Source of the DNA: an uncultured Eubacteriales bacterium
GTDB taxonomy: Bacteria > Bacillota > Clostridia > Oscillospirales > Acutalibacteraceae
Assembly: GCA_949296825.1 (NCBI GenBank)
Contig: CASFQZ010000015.1
Span: 1-55,387, forward strand
Direction of reading: 5' to 3'
DNA: 55,387 nt
The notes beneath the pieces were generated by a model. It saw only the letters and a list, made by a program, of their open reading frames with translations, was not told the origin of the DNA and ran no database searches. Positions within the stretch are counted from its first letter, which is position 1; each line of letters starts with the position of its first letter. Positions 51,751 to 55,387 of this stretch are shown here, piece by piece. The position numbers and the translations under genes were made by a program.

Positions 51751-52551
51751 ATGAAAATTGGTTTTATCGGCTGTGGCAACATGGCACGCCCAATTATTAG
51801 TGGACTGGCGGAATCTGTTGCAGAGAGTCCGACGGATATTTATGTCACAGATTTACAGAGAGAAGCGTTGGCATCTTTTTGCAGTAAAATCGGCGTGAAC
51901 GCTTCGACGCAGGATGAAATTGTGCAGAAATGTGATTGCATCTTTCTTGCTGTTAAGCCACAGAATCTGCCGGAGCTGCTACCGCAGCTTGCGGAGGAAG
52001 TAAATCGGCGAAATATTTTCATGCTTTCGATCGCCGCCGGGAAAACAACGGAATATATCTCCTCTTTCTTCGCGGCGCATATCGCGGTTGCCCGTATTTT
52101 CCCCAATTTGAACGCCAATGTTAAGACGGCGGTTTCTGCTTATTGCGGCAATCAAAATGTTACAGCGCAGCAGCTGGCATTTACCGCCCGATGCTGCGAA
52201 AGTTTCGGAACCGGCTATCAGGTGCCGGAAGAAATCATTGGCATCTTTGGTGTGCTGGGCGGCTGCGCGCCCGCTTATACTTTTTTCTATATTCGCGCTC
52301 TGGCGCAGGCGGCGATTGATGCCGGCATGGAGGAAAGCATGGCATATGATGTTGCTGCCAAAATGACTGAGGGCAGCGCCAAATTTTTAGCGTTTTCCGA
52401 TGACACGGCAGACGAACTGATCAAAAAGGTCTGCTCACCCGGGGGGACTACGATTGAAGGCATTCGTTCGCTGGAAGCGAATAAAGTAGATTCGCTTCTG
52501 AAGATCGCATTTCAATCTTCTCTCAAACGAGATAAAGAATTATCTAAGTAA
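51751..52551 (+). CDS. proC: Pyrroline-5-carboxylate reductase
   Basis: The 266-residue NADPH enzyme completes proline synthesis. The dinucleotide-binding start MKIGFIGCGNMARPIISGLAES, the central IFLAVKPQNLPELLPQL, and the signature region VCSPGGTTIEGIRSLE are those of ProC. Monocistronic; it converges on tcdA with a gap of 9 bases and no recognisable terminator between them. Confidence 0.96.
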   Translation: MKIGFIGCGNMARPIISGLAESVAESPTDIYVTDLQREALASFCSKIGVNASTQDEIVQKCDCIFLAVKPQNLPELLPQLAEEVNRRNIFMLSIAAGKTTEYISSFFAAHIAVARIFPNLNANVKTAVSAYCGNQNVTAQQLAFTARCCESFGTGYQVPEEIIGIFGVLGGCAPAYTFFYIRALAQAAIDAGMEESMAYDVAAKMTEGSAKFLAFSDDTADELIKKVCSPGGTTIEGIRSLEANKVDSLLKIAFQSSLKRDKELSK

Positions 52552-52560
52552 TACATTTAT

Positions 52561-53268
52561 TTAAAAAATAATATCCTGCACGATCTGCGACGCCATGAGA
52601 AGACCGGCTGCAGCAGGAACAAAAATCATACTCGCCGGTATTGGTTTTTGCGTTTCCGGATCCAAACCGGCTTCCTGCGCAGTAAAGGGCTTTTCCGATG
52701 AGAACACTACCGTTTGTCGCTCAATGCCGCGCTTTTTCAGCTCTCGCCGTAGGACCCTTGCCAGCGGACAGGTGTGCGTTTGATAAATATCTGCGATTTC
52801 AAGCCTTTCCGGATGCAATTTATTGCCCGTTCCCATACAGCTGATCAATGGAATCCCTTTTTCTTTGGCGGCAACAATTAAATCAATTTTCGCAGTTACA
52901 GTATCAATCGCATCGCAAATATACGTATAGGATGTGTCAAAAAATTTCTCCCGTGTCTCCGGCAGATAGAAATCACAAATTGTGTGCACGCGACAGGCAG
53001 GATTAATATTCAAAACACGTTCTTTCGCAAGCTCCGTTTTCCATTCGCCAACGGTAGAATGCAAAGCGTAAAGCTGGCGATTGATATTTGATATATCAAT
53101 TCGATCACGGTCCACCAATGTCAATTCGCCAACGCCGCTTCTGGCAAGCGCCTCCGCAGCATAAGAACCGACGCCTCCTAAACCGAAAACGGCAATATGA
53201 GAGGATCGCAATCTATCCATGGCGCCGCTCCCAATCAGCATTTCTGTCCTGTCTGTAAAAGCTTCCAT
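52561..53268 (-). CDS. tcdA: tRNA threonylcarbamoyladenosine dehydratase
   Basis: The 235-residue ThiF/E1-like enzyme converts t6A37 of tRNA to cyclic ct6A. It has the ATP-binding IAVFGLGGVGSYAAEALARSGVGELTLVDRDRI and NINRQLYALHSTVGEWKTELA, IDTVTAKIDLI, and PASMIFVPAAAGLLMAS near the end. Start 53268 was chosen because MEAFTDRTEMLIG aligns with the family N-terminus and the predicted transcript starts near 53278; longer frames (53289, 53313) would begin inside the promoter. The mRNA leader is then only about 10 bases, with GGTGA as ribosome site. Confidence 0.9.
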   Translation of the reverse strand: MEAFTDRTEMLIGSGAMDRLRSSHIAVFGLGGVGSYAAEALARSGVGELTLVDRDRIDISNINRQLYALHSTVGEWKTELAKERVLNINPACRVHTICDFYLPETREKFFDTSYTYICDAIDTVTAKIDLIVAAKEKGIPLISCMGTGNKLHPERLEIADIYQTHTCPLARVLRRELKKRGIERQTVVFSSEKPFTAQEAGLDPETQKPIPASMIFVPAAAGLLMASQIVQDIIF

Positions 53269-53284
53269 TTGTTTCACCGGTGAT

Positions 53285-53313
53285 AGCATAACATATCTTT
53301 TCTTTTTTGGCAA
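53285..53313 (-). promoter_or_regulatory. tcdA promoter
   Basis: On the minus strand TTGCCA, 17-base spacer, TATGCT. It decides the start codon of tcdA. Confidence 0.65.
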
Positions 53314-53396
53314 GCGAATCCGATCTTTTTACTATATTTTGAGATTACAAATATTTTACGTATTTTTATAGTCCGTTCATTTTTTTGTATTTTATT

Positions 53397-53405
53397 TGCT
53401 ATAAT
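53397..53405 (+). promoter_or_regulatory. Promoter of the CotH gene (extended -10)
   Basis: TG-C-TATAAT, with a weak TTCATT -35 18 bases upstream. It gives a leader of about 180 bases. The A/T-rich stretch 53314-53396 before it holds nothing else that I recognise. Confidence 0.6.
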
Positions 53406-53511
53406 TTTTCAATATTATATCAATTGGTGGATCGGTTTTCTCTACTTACCGTATTCCGCAAATTAACGCAAATTAATAAAAGAGTGAAGAGGAGGTTTTT
53501 TATTCTTCCGT

Positions 53512-53552
53512 AGCCAATCACCGGCTTTTTTCGGTGACTCACGGCTGTTTTT
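53512..53552 (+). terminator. Terminator-like hairpin in the CotH leader
   Basis: TCACCG/CGGTGA (53518-53523 with 53532-53537) is extended by AGCC/GGCT across a small internal loop, followed by GTTTTTC. A Shine-Dalgarno-like AGGAGG (53490-53495) lies upstream within a nine-codon frame from GTG 53484 to TAG 53513. Confidence 0.5.
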
Positions 53553-53591
53553 CTATCCAAATGTAAAACTAACAATTAAAGGAGAAAAATT

Positions 53592-55387
53592 ATGAAAAAA
53601 TTCAAGAGGGCCCTACTTGTGCTCTTCGCTGCTGTTTTGATGTTCGGCATTATGACCGCAGTTAACGCCCTTGCTGCCGATACTCCGCTTGAGCAATCAT
53701 TGGTGTACAGCCAGACGACAGAGGAAGGGGACGCCATTGTCCGTCCGCAGACGGCGCGGGACGGGAAATGGTATTTGTTCCTGCCCTCCAATGCGGATTA
53801 TGCCGCGCTGCCGCTTTCTGTTGTGGAAGGCGTAGAATCAGTCACCTTGTCGGCAAAGGGTACTTCCGTTTCAGTTGCCGCCGGACAGACGACGGATGTT
53901 TCGGCTTTGCTGCAGGATGGCAGTGAGCATTCCGTTACGGTAACGGTCACAAAGGACGGCACGACGCAGAGCTTTGCGCTGATTTTGATGAAATCGGAAA
54001 ATCTTCGCTCCTTGTTTTATACCAGTGACGATCCGATCTATCATGGCAGAGATTATGTGGATGCCAGCAAAGAGAACGAAGACGCCAGCGGCGTAGCACT
54101 GATGCTTTCCGCCAATGGAGAGCCGGATTATGAAGGCGAAGTATCCGAGCTGAAAGGCAGAGGCAATTCCACGTTCTTCTATTTTGACAAGAAGCCTTAT
54201 CAGATGAAGCTGGATAAGAAGGCGGAGCTGGTCGACGGGGCAGGAAAGTCCAAAAAATGGATTCTGCTTGCCAATGCCGCAGACCCGACCTTTATGCGCA
54301 ATTCCATCGTATTTGACGCTGCGGAATATCTGGGCATTCCCTATCCCTGCGCCAATGAAGTGATTGATTTCTATTTTGACGGGGAATATCGCGGCACCTA
54401 TCTGCTCTGTGAAAAGGTAGAGGTAGGTGACAGCCGCATTGAAATTTCCAATACAGATGATTTGATTGAAGATGCGAACAAGGATGCCCCCGCCTACGAG
54501 GAGCCTTCCGTAAAGGCAGTCTCCCGCAAGGATGGCACAACGGAAACCGCTGTCGATGCTGCCGGTTCGTTCCGCTATGTTGAAAATCTGGTAGAGCCGG
54601 AGTATCCGGAGGGTGCGTCGCATCACGCCTATCTTCTTGAGCTCGAATTGGCGGCGCGTTATCCGGACGAGTTGACCGGTTTTGTTACCGACAGAGAGCA
54701 GCGGATCGTTACCAAAACACCGGAATACCTTACCTATGCGCAGGGAATGTATATTTCCAACCTCTGGCAGGAGTTTGAGGACGCCGTTTACAGCGAAGAC
54801 GGCTACAACGCGGCAACCGGTAAATATTACTATGATTACTGCGACATGGAGTCACTGGTCAATACCTATATTCTGAATGAATTTGTGAAGAACTGTGACT
54901 ATTACGATTCCTCCACCTTCTTCTATCTGGCAGAGGATGCGGATAAATTCTTAGCCGGTCCGGTTTGGGACAATGACCTTGCCTTTGGTATCGGCTTTGA
55001 TGTGGACCGCAACGCATTGATCACCAAGCCCGAGTATTTCTACAGCGCAGACAAAACCGCTTTTTCGCGGGCGCTTTTGAAAATTGAATCGTTCCGGGAC
55101 GCGGTGAAAGCAAAAATGTCTGGCGATGGAGAGATGCAGCAGCTGAGAGAGCTGATGACAGCCGACGGCGGCTGGATTGATACCTATGCCGAGCAGACGG
55201 CAGCTTCTCTTGCGATGAACTATAAGCTTTGGGATATCACCAACAAGGATGTGCTGTATGTCACCCTGCCTGATGGCACAACGGTGGACGGACAGGTCGC
55301 GAAGCTGAAAGATTTTGTTTCTGCCCGCGCGGACTGGCTGACGACGCAGACTTCCCAATGGAGCGGGGATGATTATATCATCCAGAC
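53592..55387 (+). CDS. Secreted CotH-kinase-family protein (3' end beyond window)
   Basis: Frame open to the right edge, at least 598 residues. A signal peptide is clear (MKKFKRALLVLFAAVLMFGI, cleavage likely after NALAA near residue 29). A ~110-residue beta-rich domain follows (TLSAKGTSVSVAAGQTTDVS), then the CotH-type kinase-like domain: ELKGRGNSTFFYFDKKPYQM, WILLANAADPTFMRNSIVFD, DFYFDGEYRGTYLLCEKVEV, and the late Asp region GPVWDNDLAFGIGF. CotH-like secreted kinases phosphorylate proteins; in gut Clostridia they are often cell-surface proteins. AAAGGAG precedes the start. The 3' end, possibly with anchoring modules, is not seen. Confidence 0.88.
   Translation, partial: MKKFKRALLVLFAAVLMFGIMTAVNALAADTPLEQSLVYSQTTEEGDAIVRPQTARDGKWYLFLPSNADYAALPLSVVEGVESVTLSAKGTSVSVAAGQTTDVSALLQDGSEHSVTVTVTKDGTTQSFALILMKSENLRSLFYTSDDPIYHGRDYVDASKENEDASGVALMLSANGEPDYEGEVSELKGRGNSTFFYFDKKPYQMKLDKKAELVDGAGKSKKWILLANAADPTFMRNSIVFDAAEYLGIPYPCANEVIDFYFDGEYRGTYLLCEKVEVGDSRIEISNTDDLIEDANKDAPAYEEPSVKAVSRKDGTTETAVDAAGSFRYVENLVEPEYPEGASHHAYLLELELAARYPDELTGFVTDREQRIVTKTPEYLTYAQGMYISNLWQEFEDAVYSEDGYNAATGKYYYDYCDMESLVNTYILNEFVKNCDYYDSSTFFYLAEDADKFLAGPVWDNDLAFGIGFDVDRNALITKPEYFYSADKTAFSRALLKIESFRDAVKAKMSGDGEMQQLRELMTADGGWIDTYAEQTAASLAMNYKLWDITNKDVLYVTLPDGTTVDGQVAKLKDFVSARADWLTTQTSQWSGDDYIIQ

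Noticed and set aside
1-55387. CRISPR arrays, tRNA/rRNA genes, integrases or prophage
   Set aside because: No regular direct repeats, no cloverleaf-like segment in any intergenic gap, and no phage or recombinase genes were found.

Overview
The window looks like a chromosomal segment of an anaerobic, endospore-forming Firmicute of the class Clostridia, most likely an Oscillospiraceae/Ruminococcaceae-type gut bacterium. The evidence is a single-chain pyruvate:ferredoxin oxidoreductase, an NADP-type glutamate dehydrogenase, a SpoIVB peptidase and an alpha/beta SASP, the Firmicutes gene order nusB-xseAB-ispA-dxs-tlyA-nadK-argR-recN, an ECF energising module next to truA, and a BspA-like leucine-rich-repeat surface protein. 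The genus is inferred, not proven. Base composition is mid-GC and even across the window; I see no prophage, integrase, CRISPR array, tRNA or rRNA.

Layout. 1-680: C-terminal end of a secreted LRR protein and its terminator. 719-1066: a gene-free stretch with a domain V/VI-like fold, probably an ORF-less group II intron remnant. 1219-6541: divergent gdhA and nifJ. 6687-16443: a small membrane-anchored protein, ruvCAB, an rRNA-type methyltransferase, the ECF transporter core (ecfA1-ecfA2-ecfT), truA, a DUF5711 protein, a CvpA-like protein and pgsA. 16465-22876: a ClpE-type unfoldase, a stand-alone NifU-like domain, a GH38 alpha-mannosidase and a GH43-like enzyme. 23115-32512: nusB, a TsaD paralogue, xseA/xseB, ispA, dxs, tlyA, nadK, argR and recN. 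32522-37221: a TIM-barrel sugar isomerase-like gene, tyrS, uxuA and a sialidase without a signal peptide. 37278-38834 (minus): spoIVB and a SASP gene with a sigma-G-like promoter. 39129-48742: a DUF1846 protein, a minus-strand operon ddl-DUF1934-argS-prmA, a U32 peptidase-family protein, pfkA and a membrane-embedded M28 peptidase. 48792-53268: a methyltransferase, a PfkB sugar kinase and coaX on the minus strand, then proC (plus) and tcdA (minus). 53592 to the end: a secreted CotH-kinase-family protein that runs off the window.

Most genes are housekeeping: recombination repair, isoprenoid precursors, NAD(P) and CoA supply, tRNA charging and modification, cell wall, proteolysis. The catabolic side (mannosidase, GH43-like enzyme, mannonate dehydratase, sialidase) suggests use of host or plant glycans taken up as oligosaccharides, because none of these enzymes shows an export signal.

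The most interesting signal is at 49629-49892 on the minus strand. A perfect-spacing TTGACA-17-TATACT promoter set in two dyads drives a 32-codon leader ORF, followed by a strong intrinsic terminator with a competing antiterminator pairing, and then a SAM-dependent methyltransferase gene. This is the architecture of ribosome-mediated transcription attenuation, as seen upstream of many antibiotic-responsive genes. Other second-look items are a terminator hairpin inside the short nusB leader, a terminator directly before the NifU-like/mannosidase genes, and structured leaders before nifJ and cotH.
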